Assembly: GCA_017420455.1 (NCBI GenBank)
Contig: JAFOJB010000495.1
Location: 1 to 8,140 of the forward strand
DNA from: Blautia sp.
GTDB lineage: Bacteria > Bacillota > Clostridia > Lachnospirales > Lachnospiraceae
DNA: 8,140 nt
Direction: 5' to 3'
The position numbers and the translations under genes are program-made. Positions 1-7,348 of this stretch are shown here, in pieces. The notes under the pieces are model-generated. The model ran no database searches. It was not told where the DNA came from and was given only the letters and a program-made list of their open reading frames with translations. Within the stretch, counting starts at the first letter, position 1, and each line of letters begins with the position of its first letter.

Positions 1-1227
1 CTCCACGCGGAAATGAATCGCCTGGTTGACGGACAGGATCTTTGCTTTCTGCTCCTCATCTCCGTAGCGGAGGATCCGCTGATAGTAAAGATCATCGTCC
101 AGAGGCTTCTGTTCCCCGCTTTCTGAAAGCTCTCCGGGGGTTTTTACCTTTCGCTCCAGAAGAAGCTTCGCAAGATATCCTCCTGCGTTTTCGGGATCCT
201 CATCCAGCACCTGGTTGCAGTATTTCTCCGCGGATTCAAAGTTCCCCTCCTCCAGCAGAAGAAAGGTCCGTTTCAGCCATTTCTCAATTTTGGGCGGAGC
301 GTTCTCCGGTGTCTTTTCCGTACCGGGCTTCTCCTTTTCACCCGTGAACTTCTGGATTCCGTGGACCAGGTCCTGCATATAGCCAAGCTTTTCCATGTCC
401 AGGGCCTGAAGCTCCTTCAGACCTTCGGGGAGAGTTCCGGGATCGATTCCGCGGTAAACCGGGATCAGCACCCTGGACTTGTCCTTCGCCTGCAGCTTCA
501 GGAACCGGCTCCATTCGTTCTTTACCCAGACCGCATTGATATATTCCAGCCGGGTACCCACAACCACCATCACCTTCGCGCTGTTCAGCGCGGCAAAGAT
601 ATAGGGTTCATATTCCTGTCCCAGCCTGCTCTCCAGCGTCACCCTGGCAAAAAAGACCTTGAGGCCCTTTTCCGTAAGCCTGTCATACAGCTCCATGGCG
701 ATCACGGAATCTTCTGTCCGTTTTTTGTATTCGTCCTCCTCCTTATAGCAGATGAAGACATCAAAGGGTTCTTCCCTGCGGGAGATTTTTAAAATTCCCT
801 TCTGGATCACATCGATCTTCCGGGCTTCTTCCGCCAGCAAAGCTCTCTGCTCCGAGGTTGCCAGGGAAAGAGCCTTCTTGTAATCCTCATCCTCGAAAAT
901 GGAGGTAAACTGGGCTCTGTGCACGGTAGGAATCCGTTCCTGGCTGTCCGGGCTGACCACATACTCCACGCCGTAGGTGCACAGAACCTTCGACCAGTAG
1001 GTTTTCGCATCGGAGTCGTCCTTCTGCCGTATCTCCTCGAAAAGCTCTATTGCCTCATCATATTCATTACTGCGCCGCAGATCATTTCCCTTTATGAAAT
1101 CCTCGGCATATTGGCTGTCCTTTGGCAAGGTCTGAGGCAGACCGCAGTACAGACATTTTCCCACTCTGGCCTTCGCGTCCGTGACCTCCAGTGTCCCGCC
1201 GCACATTTCACACGTAAATACAGCCAT
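1..1227 (-). CDS. Zinc ribbon-TPR-TIR domain protein (3' end beyond window)
   Basis: Open from an ATG at 1227 to base 1 (409 codons, no stop), so the C-terminus is missing. Residues 6-28 form a zinc ribbon (C6xxC9, C25xxC28). Residues about 40-85 look like a TPR helical pair. A TIR domain spans about 152-265: it begins with strand DVFICYKEED and contains KVFFARVTLE and the segment GQEYEPYIFAALNSAKVMVV. Glu207 in this segment sits where the catalytic glutamate of NAD-cleaving TIR domains (such as SARM1) lies, so NADase activity is plausible but not shown. Residues about 312-360 start further TPR-like repeats. Zinc ribbon-TPR-TIR proteins of this type are familiar in gut Clostridia. The gene starts 43 bases after the SPFH gene stop, so it is probably the distal operon member and a candidate effector. 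An in-frame ATG at 1257 is possible; 1227 is preferred because the ribbon begins five residues later and an AAAGG-like site lies upstream. Confidence 0.9.
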   Translation of the reverse strand, partial: MAVFTCEMCGGTLEVTDAKARVGKCLYCGLPQTLPKDSQYAEDFIKGNDLRRSNEYDEAIELFEEIRQKDDSDAKTYWSKVLCTYGVEYVVSPDSQERIPTVHRAQFTSIFEDEDYKKALSLATSEQRALLAEEARKIDVIQKGILKISRREEPFDVFICYKEEDEYKKRTEDSVIAMELYDRLTEKGLKVFFARVTLESRLGQEYEPYIFAALNSAKVMVVVGTRLEYINAVWVKNEWSRFLKLQAKDKSRVLIPVYRGIDPGTLPEGLKELQALDMEKLGYMQDLVHGIQKFTGEKEKPGTEKTPENAPPKIEKWLKRTFLLLEEGNFESAEKYCNQVLDEDPENAGGYLAKLLLERKVKTPGELSESGEQKPLDDDLYYQRILRYGDEEQKAKILSVNQAIHFRVE

Positions 1228-1270
1228 GTTCCGCTTTCCTTTCCATATGCCCTGCATCAAAGTGTTTCTT

Positions 1271-2488
1271 TTAAATCTGGCTCAGGATCTCGGCTTTCCT
1301 TTTCTCAAAATCTTCTGCAGAAATCAGGCCTTCTTTGTACCAGGAATTCAGGGTCTTCAGGCGTCTGTCCAGCTCGCTGAGGCGGTCTCCTCCCGCAGGG
1401 GGAGCGGCGTTTCCCTGAACCGGCGGCACAGGAGAATACGAAGGAACCGTATAGCCCCCCGGAAGGATCGTGATATCCGGAACCGGATTTGCCACACGGA
1501 TCATGTCCACCTGATGGTCGAGTCTCTGGTTTTCCGTGATGCCCTTCTCGCGGTCTATTTCCGCTTCCGCCAGTCCCTTTGCCCTGAGCACCTCTGCCTC
1601 TGTCAGTCCCTTTGTCCGGCTCACCTGCGCCTCCGCGTTTCCTTTAATCTGATACGCCTGGGCCTCGGCCATGGCCCTGTTCAGGATCTGGTCATTTTCC
1701 GCCTGCCCGAGGATCTTCATGGCTTCCGCCCTGGAAGTATTCTCAATCTGTTCCAGTCCGGCTTCTCCTCTTTTTGCAAGGGTTTTCAGAGTAATATCAT
1801 GCACTGTGTTTCCGATTGCCTCCAGGCCCCGCACGGTCACATTGCTCACGTTAAAGTCCATGAGCTCCATTCCGTAATCCAGGAACTCGGCGGCAAGCTT
1901 TTCCCGGATCGCCAGGGAAATGGCGACCAGCTGGGTATTCACCCGCATCCCGTTGATATGGTTTCTCTCCATAAGATTGGCGATGCTGTCCCGGACATAC
2001 ATGGCGATCATGCTTGCAAAATAGGTCGTGATCTCCTCCTGGGTATATCTGCTTACTGTCCCGACCAGCTTCAGGAGCAGTTTTTTCCCGTCTCTCACCC
2101 GAAGGGAAAAATCCCCGAAGGCGCTGACCCTGATGGGCACGCCGTAATCCACGTCCAGCATGTCTATGGGAGAATCCGTTCCCCAGGGAATTCCCCGGGA
2201 AACAGCTTCGTTGATATAGTATACCTCACTGCGGAAGGTTTCTGTCCTGCCATTTCCTCCAAACAACCTCTGCAAAAAGGAATTGACCCCGGGATCCAGC
2301 GGATGTTCTCCTGAAACAAGCGGTCCTTCAGCCTGTCCGTTCTTAAAGAATACCGCCTGCTGTGATTCGTGGACGATGAGATGCATTTTGATATTGAAAT
2401 CCTCCACCGGATGTTTCCAGATCAGCACATCCTGAGGCCCCTCATAATCGATGACCGATTTCGATTTTCCCAAACCTTTTCCGAACAT
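1271..2488 (-). CDS. SPFH/band-7 protein with C-terminal SHOCT domain (YdjI-like)
   Basis: A complete 405-residue protein. Residues about 20-240 match the SPFH/band-7 fold of the cytosolic 'virion core protein'/YdjI type, with no N-terminal membrane helix. An Ala/Glu-rich coiled coil follows (about 250-326) with an 11-residue period, then a Pro/Gly linker (335-367). A SHOCT module closes the protein (368-405), recognisable by the WYKEGLISAEDFEKRKAEIL pattern. SPFH proteins build oligomeric scaffolds at membranes. In B. subtilis the related YdjI helps recruit PspA, itself an ESCRT-III superfamily protein, to the membrane, which suggests a recruiting role here. The tail contains LDRRLKTL (373-380), which resembles the MIM1-like tail of the ESCRT-III protein in this operon. 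The start is fixed by GGGAGG five bases upstream of the ATG at 2488. It lies 89 bases after the large membrane protein gene and 43 bases before the TIR gene. Confidence 0.92.
   Translation of the reverse strand: MFGKGLGKSKSVIDYEGPQDVLIWKHPVEDFNIKMHLIVHESQQAVFFKNGQAEGPLVSGEHPLDPGVNSFLQRLFGGNGRTETFRSEVYYINEAVSRGIPWGTDSPIDMLDVDYGVPIRVSAFGDFSLRVRDGKKLLLKLVGTVSRYTQEEITTYFASMIAMYVRDSIANLMERNHINGMRVNTQLVAISLAIREKLAAEFLDYGMELMDFNVSNVTVRGLEAIGNTVHDITLKTLAKRGEAGLEQIENTSRAEAMKILGQAENDQILNRAMAEAQAYQIKGNAEAQVSRTKGLTEAEVLRAKGLAEAEIDREKGITENQRLDHQVDMIRVANPVPDITILPGGYTVPSYSPVPPVQGNAAPPAGGDRLSELDRRLKTLNSWYKEGLISAEDFEKRKAEILSQI
1511..1702 (-). repeat. Hendecad (11-residue) repeat region in SPFH protein
   Basis: Residues 263-326 of the SPFH protein repeat every 11 residues. 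An Ala-Glu or Thr-Glu pair recurs at 263, 274, 285, 296, 307 and 318, with units such as GNAEAQVSRTK, GLTEAEVLRAK and GLAEAEIDREK. This periodicity predicts a right-handed coiled coil, consistent with the helical walls of SPFH oligomeric cages. The repeat is clear in the protein; its assembly role is inferred. Confidence 0.75.
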
Positions 2489-2525
2489 TTTAACCTCCCT
2501 GATTTTTTTATAATCGCTGTTATGC

Positions 2526-2568
2526 TGCCATTATGTTCTCCTGTGCTCTCCCGGACAGAGAACCGGCA
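2526..2568 (-). other. Imperfect hairpin between the large membrane protein and SPFH genes
   Basis: The arms GTTCTCCTGT (2535-2544) and ACAGAGAAC (2555-2563) pair with one bulged base around a 10-base loop. TGCC (2526-2529) and GGCA (2565-2568) can extend the stem across an asymmetric internal loop. On the transcript it lies between the stop of the large gene and the start of the SPFH gene. No U-run follows immediately, so it is not a standard intrinsic terminator. It could be an RNA-stability or processing element, or chance. Confidence 0.3.
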
Positions 2569-2577
2569 TCAGACCTG

Positions 2578-5500
2578 CTACGACACCTTCTCCAGGCCGG
2601 CTGAAATCTCATAGACCGCCCCAAGCCAGGTCACAGGCTCCACATACAGATAGTATTCCCCTGCCGGTGCCTGGAGCTTCCGGGTAAGGCCGCCGCTGTC
2701 GGCGGAAATCCGTTCCTTCCATACGCTCTTTCCATTGTGTTCCAGCTTCAGGGCATAGACATCGGAAGAAGAGTTGGTTTTCTGGAAGGTAAAGGAAATC
2801 GTTACGATGGACTCCTCCGCGAGAGAGAGCTTATAAATATCCACATCATCCTTGCCGGCAAGTACTCCGCTGACAGGGGGCCCCCCTGCAAGATCCAGTG
2901 CAAAGCCCGGAGTATCATCCGGTTCCTGCTCCGCCATCTCCACTTCCATACGGTTGAAGGAAAGCTGATAATCCTGACGGGAGAAGGACGGATTCTCGAC
3001 CTTCACGATATAGGCACCTGCCCTGATGGGCAGCGGAGTAGACAGCTTACCAGGTTCTTTTCCCTGAATATTCATACTGTAAATCTTTTCAGAGAGATTC
3101 TTTTCCTTATAAAGCGTGATGACATAAGTTTTCACACTGGTTTCCAGTGGTCTGAAAGTAAGCTTCGGCTGGATGATATAATCCTCTGCCGTCTCGAAAC
3201 GGAAGTAATCCACATCCCCTTCTCTGCCGAAGCAGCCTCCGACAGTTGTATCTATGGAGATCGCATTGGCAGCCCCGGCTGTATCATTGATCTCCTGCTC
3301 GGTATCCTGTGTTGCTTCATACCGGGCTGTGACATGGTACTCCTGGTCATAGAAGGTGCTGCCTTTGCTGATCTGAATCAGATACTCCCCTGACGCAAGA
3401 AACAGGTTGCCGGTAGACACTTTCTCCTCGCTGGACAGCATTTCCGTACGAGTCAGCAGGGTTTCTCCATCGGCGGCATACACACCGATCACATATCTGC
3501 TGCTTTTCGAGGAAGAAGCCGCCGCTTCCAGCTGGACTATAAGGTTTCCTGGTTCCGGCAGAGTGACACGGAAATAGTCTACATCCTTCTTTTCAAACAG
3601 GCTTCCTGTATATGCCTGGTGGAGCTCGATCTTCTGGGCTTTTTCCGGATTATTGTTGTCTTCGATTTCCAGGGCAGCGTCCCGTTTCGATTCCAGCAGG
3701 ATCTGGTAATCACAGTCCTTGTAATGCACCGGCAGCACCTGCAGGTAATATACTCCCGCTCTGAGAAACAGGGGCTGCGATTCCTGTGTCGATAAAGACA
3801 GCTCCAGATCGCGGCTGAACACAGGCGCATTAAGAGCATCCGCCGCAGCAAGGCTTACATTGAAAGCCTTGTCCCCTTTTTTCTCTCCTGCTTTCCAGTA
3901 GAGATGTACAAGTGCATTCCGGGAAAGAAGGATCCTGTAGACATCCCTGTCATTCCTGTCCTCCAGATGACCGGTGAGGGCCTGGTTCGGGCAGAGAAGC
4001 GGAATATCCGCAACCATTTCTGCTCCCTCCATTCCCGGGGCAAAGCAGTGTGAAAAGCCGGAAATCACCAGCGGCTCTTCCCCTGATACAGCCACATAGA
4101 GTATTTCCTTCTGATCCTTTCTGGTCTGATACACTGCCTCCAGGAGGACTGCCTCCGACTGGTCATAGCGCGCACATTCCACAGAGAAGGGATCCCTGAC
4201 CGGAGGCAGGGCATCCAGGTCGGCAAGGGAAAAGCCTTCCGGAGCGCCTTCCCCGGACCCGAGCAGAAGCTGTCGTTCCTCCTCTATTCCATATCCCCAT
4301 GCTTCGAAGAATCTTTGCACCAGAGCCTCAGGCGTTTCCGGATACGGGTAATCCTTCTGAGGCCATCCGATATCCGTCTCTGTGGGAGGAACCCCTGGTG
4401 TCTCAAGAGAAAAGGCGTAACCCATAGTACGTTCAATGGATCCCTCCAGCGGCTTCCTGTACGTGAGAAGGTCTTCCTCTATATGGATATCCTGAATCCC
4501 TGCCTCTTCCAGCAGCAGTCTGCCTGTATCCTCCGAAAAGGAATAGACCTTCAGCGCCATCCCGGAATTCTCCCCGGTGACCACTGCAGTGTTTTTACAG
4601 ACGGTCAGTTTTCCCCCGGAAAGGCCTGTATCCTGAGCCCATACCATGGTATACCGGGTAAGAGGCTCCAGGACAGATGATATTGTCTCGTCGATCCAGA
4701 CGCCGGATTCTTCCTCCGGCTTCCCGGCATAGAGAGCAGCCATTCCCTCCGGCCCCAGGACCAGAAGCGCTTCCTCCCCGCCCTCCGGGACAAAGAATGC
4801 TGCGTCACAGACCTCTATATCCCTCTCTGCCATAGACAGGACTGCATCCCGGAGAACCTGGTCTGTCCCCTCCAGCTGCGGGGCGATCTTTCCGGCATAC
4901 TGGCAGAGAGCCGTCACATCCTCCGGAGAAATCTTCAGCTCTTTCCAGTTCGAAAGTACTTCTTCGAGTTCACCGGCAAGAGCCTGCTCCTGTTCCGGTG
5001 AGGCCTCTCCGGATGCAAAGGCCTGGAGACACAGAAGATCGATCCTTGTTTTTCCTGCAGGGAAAGATGCTGCTGCCGCGGGAAGCTCTTCGGAAAGATC
5101 CGCCCCCAGGGAAAGTGCGATCTGGAAAGACTGCACGCAGTTCTGATTTCCCTGCTTTGCCTGTTCTACAGCGGTGTTTTCGATGAACTCTGCCAGGACC
5201 CTGTCGGACGTCCCGGCATCCACTGTCATTTCTTCATTTTTCTCCGGAAGCAGTTTATAGGCCTTTACGCTGTAATCCTCTGTCAGACACAGAAACTCCT
5301 CCTCTCCGTCACCATCCAGATCTCTTAATGAGGTCTGCAGATATTTCTCCGGGAGAAGCTGTCTATGTGCTTCCACCGCCAGTTCTTTCTGATGAGGCAG
5401 GCTTTCCAGTCCGGCCTTTGCCGCCTTTTCCAGCAGGCGAAGAAACATGTCGGGCGAGATCCCGTTTTCTTCCCAGTCTGACAGATAATCAGAAACCTCC

Positions 5501-6111
5501 GCTTCCAGTTCCCCGGAAAGCTCCGGTGCTTCTGCCTTCAGACTTCCCAGCGCTTCCAGCGTTTTCTCCGGATCCCCTTCCTGCCAGGCTGCAGTAGCGT
5601 CACAGAACAGGATCCTTTTCCCGCTGTCCTTGTAGCCTTTAATGCCTGCAAGGGTTTTCGAAGCCTGACTATAATTTTTCTCCTTCATCAGCTCCATGGC
5701 CTGATCGTAGATGCCGGAGGGACGGATCTGGGTCCAGTATACGGCGGCGGCCGCAATGGCCAGAACCAGGACCGCGAGAAGAAGAATAACATACTTTGTC
5801 GTTTTCTTTTCCTTACGGTTCAGACGTGTCGCTTCTATGACGGCATCACGGTCGTCCTCATCGATGGCGACCCATCCGTGGTCCGGGCAGCGCCCGCAGG
5901 CCTGTGACTTGGAGTATTCTACATAATCCTTGTGGCATTCATGGCAGGACCTGAAATTCACATTCAGCCTGGAGGCTTCCTGGACTGCTTCCAGCCTGCC
6001 GCTGTCCCTGGGGATCCAGTGATGGATCGTGCAAAACCCGCATAGTCCTGTTTTACTGTATTTTGAAAATGGTTTTCCACAATGTGGACAATTGCTATAT
6101 TCTTCAGCCAT
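2578..6111 (-). CDS. Large single-pass membrane protein: tandem zinc ribbons, TM helix, four PPC-like domains
   Basis: From the ATG at 6111 this is 1,177 residues. Two tandem zinc-ribbon units open it (C8/C11/C24/C27 and C56/C59/C72/C75), each followed by a similar helix ending in EA-x-RLN. A basic stretch (RKEKKTTK) and one hydrophobic helix (about 107-126) predict the ribbons inside the cell and the rest outside. A TPR-like segment follows (about 133-190, with the YKDS motif), then a DLDGDGEEE calcium-loop-like motif (264-272) of FG-GAP/VCBS type, with a weaker copy near 430-460. The C-terminal 470 residues hold four PPC-like beta domains (about 706-808, 813-931, 936-1053, 1057-1173), marked by E-x-NDT/DDT openings, DVDYF/DVDIY strands and AG-x-Y near each end. 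No catalytic motif is seen. It may be the membrane sensor or anchor, loosely like zinc-ribbon YdjG of B. subtilis; that role is inferred. In-frame starts also exist at 6120, 6132 and 6162 (GTG). Confidence 0.88.
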   Translation of the reverse strand: MAEEYSNCPHCGKPFSKYSKTGLCGFCTIHHWIPRDSGRLEAVQEASRLNVNFRSCHECHKDYVEYSKSQACGRCPDHGWVAIDEDDRDAVIEATRLNRKEKKTTKYVILLLAVLVLAIAAAAVYWTQIRPSGIYDQAMELMKEKNYSQASKTLAGIKGYKDSGKRILFCDATAAWQEGDPEKTLEALGSLKAEAPELSGELEAEVSDYLSDWEENGISPDMFLRLLEKAAKAGLESLPHQKELAVEAHRQLLPEKYLQTSLRDLDGDGEEEFLCLTEDYSVKAYKLLPEKNEEMTVDAGTSDRVLAEFIENTAVEQAKQGNQNCVQSFQIALSLGADLSEELPAAAASFPAGKTRIDLLCLQAFASGEASPEQEQALAGELEEVLSNWKELKISPEDVTALCQYAGKIAPQLEGTDQVLRDAVLSMAERDIEVCDAAFFVPEGGEEALLVLGPEGMAALYAGKPEEESGVWIDETISSVLEPLTRYTMVWAQDTGLSGGKLTVCKNTAVVTGENSGMALKVYSFSEDTGRLLLEEAGIQDIHIEEDLLTYRKPLEGSIERTMGYAFSLETPGVPPTETDIGWPQKDYPYPETPEALVQRFFEAWGYGIEEERQLLLGSGEGAPEGFSLADLDALPPVRDPFSVECARYDQSEAVLLEAVYQTRKDQKEILYVAVSGEEPLVISGFSHCFAPGMEGAEMVADIPLLCPNQALTGHLEDRNDRDVYRILLSRNALVHLYWKAGEKKGDKAFNVSLAAADALNAPVFSRDLELSLSTQESQPLFLRAGVYYLQVLPVHYKDCDYQILLESKRDAALEIEDNNNPEKAQKIELHQAYTGSLFEKKDVDYFRVTLPEPGNLIVQLEAAASSSKSSRYVIGVYAADGETLLTRTEMLSSEEKVSTGNLFLASGEYLIQISKGSTFYDQEYHVTARYEATQDTEQEINDTAGAANAISIDTTVGGCFGREGDVDYFRFETAEDYIIQPKLTFRPLETSVKTYVITLYKEKNLSEKIYSMNIQGKEPGKLSTPLPIRAGAYIVKVENPSFSRQDYQLSFNRMEVEMAEQEPDDTPGFALDLAGGPPVSGVLAGKDDVDIYKLSLAEESIVTISFTFQKTNSSSDVYALKLEHNGKSVWKERISADSGGLTRKLQAPAGEYYLYVEPVTWLGAVYEISAGLEKVS

Positions 6112-6122
6112 TTTATCCATTT

Positions 6123-6126
6123 CTCC
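6123..6126 (-). promoter_or_regulatory. Possible ribosome binding site for the large membrane protein
   Basis: GGAG on the minus strand lies 11 bases before the ATG at 6111. The spacing is a little long, and a competing GGAAG (6144-6148) lies at the same spacing before the ATG at 6132. The start at 6111 is preferred because the protein then begins MAEEYSNCPHCGK, just before the first zinc ribbon, but the choice is uncertain. Confidence 0.35.
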
Positions 6127-6169
6127 GATCATAAGGCAGATCACTTCCAATGAGATCCGCACAGGTTTT

Positions 6170-7309
6170 TCAATTCTTCCATTCCTGCTCCCAGGCCTTC
6201 GTCGCTTCTACATCCTCCTTCTGGACCGAGGAATGGGTTTTCGAGAGGGCTGTTTCCACATCCTCCCTGCAGACGGGCGAAGTCCTGTTTTCATCTGTGG
6301 ACCGCCTGAAGGCCAGGAGCTTGATCAGGCTGGTCAATGCTTTGATATCCGCGCCGTTATACCCGTCGACCCTGTCCGCGATGGCTCCGAAATCCACATC
6401 CTGGTCACAGGGAACTCCGGAAAGGCCCTTGCGGATGATATAAAGCCTTGCCTCCTTGTCCGGCAGCCCCACAAAGATCTTCTCTGTAAGGCGCGGCGGC
6501 CTCAGGAACGCGCTGTCAATATCCCAGGGACGATTCGTCGCCGCAAGGAACAGAAGCTGTCCCGTATTCTTCTCCGAAAAACCATCCATCTGGCTTAAAA
6601 GCTCCGGGACCAGCCGGTTCATGACCGTGGAATCCCCGCCTCTCTTCGCTGCAAGGGCTTCGAATTCATCAAAAAAGATCACCGCGGATTCACTGGAACG
6701 GGCGGTCTCAAAAAGGCTTTTTACATTCTTCTCTGCTTCTCCGAAGTATTTTCCCACAATGTCCGAACAGCGGATGGAATAGAATTCCGCGTCCACTTCA
6801 TGGGCGATTGCTTTTGCCATCATGGTTTTTCCGGTCCCCGGCGGTCCATACAGGAGGATTCCTCCGGTTTTTTCCAGCTGGAAGATATCCCGGAGCTCAG
6901 GATTCCGCCTTGGCAGGATCACATTGTTGTAGATGCTTTCCTTTACTGCCTGCAGTCCCGCAATATCTTCAAAAGACACATCCGGTTTTCCCACGCTCTT
7001 CCAGATGGTCCCTTCTCCTTCCTGTGCGGTTTTCCCGCTCTGTGATTTTTCACTCCTGCCGGCCGGCATGGGGGGCGGCGCAATCCGCGCCTTCGGGACA
7101 ACCAGTCTCTGGGACAGCAGTACGATCTTATCCGCCCGGTCCATCAGCCGCTGCTTTGTCTCGCCGCTTACCTCTTTTGCAGATTTGTACAATGACTCCG
7201 CTGCCGACATATACAGCTTCTTCGCTTCCTCGATCTTTCCGGCATCGTGTGCCTGCGCCGCCTTTTCAAAATAGGTTTCAAACAACTGGTAATTCATATC
7301 TGCAGCCAT
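6170..7309 (-). CDS. Vps4-like AAA ATPase with N-terminal MIT domain
   Basis: A 379-residue, predicted soluble protein. Residues about 5-72 match a MIT three-helix bundle (EKAAQAHDAGKIEEAKKLY, then a helix with DRADKIVLLSQRL), the domain by which Vps4 binds ESCRT-III tails. A Pro-rich linker (about 70-110) leads to one AAA domain. Visible motifs are Walker A GPPGTGKT (155-162), pore loop 1 with K187-Y188-F189, Walker B VIFFDE (D214, E215), sensor 1 AATNR (N259) and arginine fingers R270 and R273 in LRPPR, where the usual glycine is proline. The end (about 349-379) resembles the Vps4 C-terminal helix. The eukaryotic beta domain that binds Vta1 is absent, as in archaeal CdvC. Predicted role: ATP-driven remodelling of the ESCRT-III polymer encoded just upstream. 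AAGGAG sits five bases before the ATG at 7309. FtsH and Cdc48 types are unlikely: there is no protease domain and only one AAA module. Confidence 0.93.
   Translation of the reverse strand: MAADMNYQLFETYFEKAAQAHDAGKIEEAKKLYMSAAESLYKSAKEVSGETKQRLMDRADKIVLLSQRLVVPKARIAPPPMPAGRSEKSQSGKTAQEGEGTIWKSVGKPDVSFEDIAGLQAVKESIYNNVILPRRNPELRDIFQLEKTGGILLYGPPGTGKTMMAKAIAHEVDAEFYSIRCSDIVGKYFGEAEKNVKSLFETARSSESAVIFFDEFEALAAKRGGDSTVMNRLVPELLSQMDGFSEKNTGQLLFLAATNRPWDIDSAFLRPPRLTEKIFVGLPDKEARLYIIRKGLSGVPCDQDVDFGAIADRVDGYNGADIKALTSLIKLLAFRRSTDENRTSPVCREDVETALSKTHSSVQKEDVEATKAWEQEWKN
7094..7297 (-). other. MIT domain-coding segment
   Basis: Residues about 5-72 of the ATPase. The helix pattern parallels the Vps4 MIT domain: a first helix with FEKAAQAHDAG, a second with EEAKKLYMSAAESL, and a third with RLMDRADKIVLLSQRL. 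It is the expected docking site for the MIM1 motif of the neighbouring ESCRT-III protein. Confidence 0.8.
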
Positions 7310-7348
7310 GGTATCTCCTTTATTCTCCGCAAAGTCCCAGAGCTCTGC

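Noticed and set aside
361..792. Plus-strand reading frame of 143 residues
   Set aside because: It is antisense to the TIR domain-coding region, which has recognisable TIR motifs; no domain or convincing ribosome site supports it.
1181..2314. Long plus-strand reading frame (377 residues) across the SPFH gene
   Set aside because: It lies antisense to a clear SPFH-SHOCT gene, its translation is rich in His, Cys and Arg with no recognisable domain, and all its neighbours are on the other strand.
2489..2530. Internal promoter with a TATAAA-like -10 box before the SPFH gene
   Set aside because: No -35 element is seen at suitable spacing, and an AT-rich leader before a ribosome site is common.
2526..2568. 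Intrinsic terminator after the large membrane protein gene
   Set aside because: The stem is interrupted and no U-tract follows it directly on the transcript; the next poly-A-rich stretch is of the wrong base type for a terminator.
2737..3393. Plus-strand reading frame of 218 residues
   Set aside because: It is antisense to the PPC-like domains of the large membrane protein and shows no domain pattern of its own.
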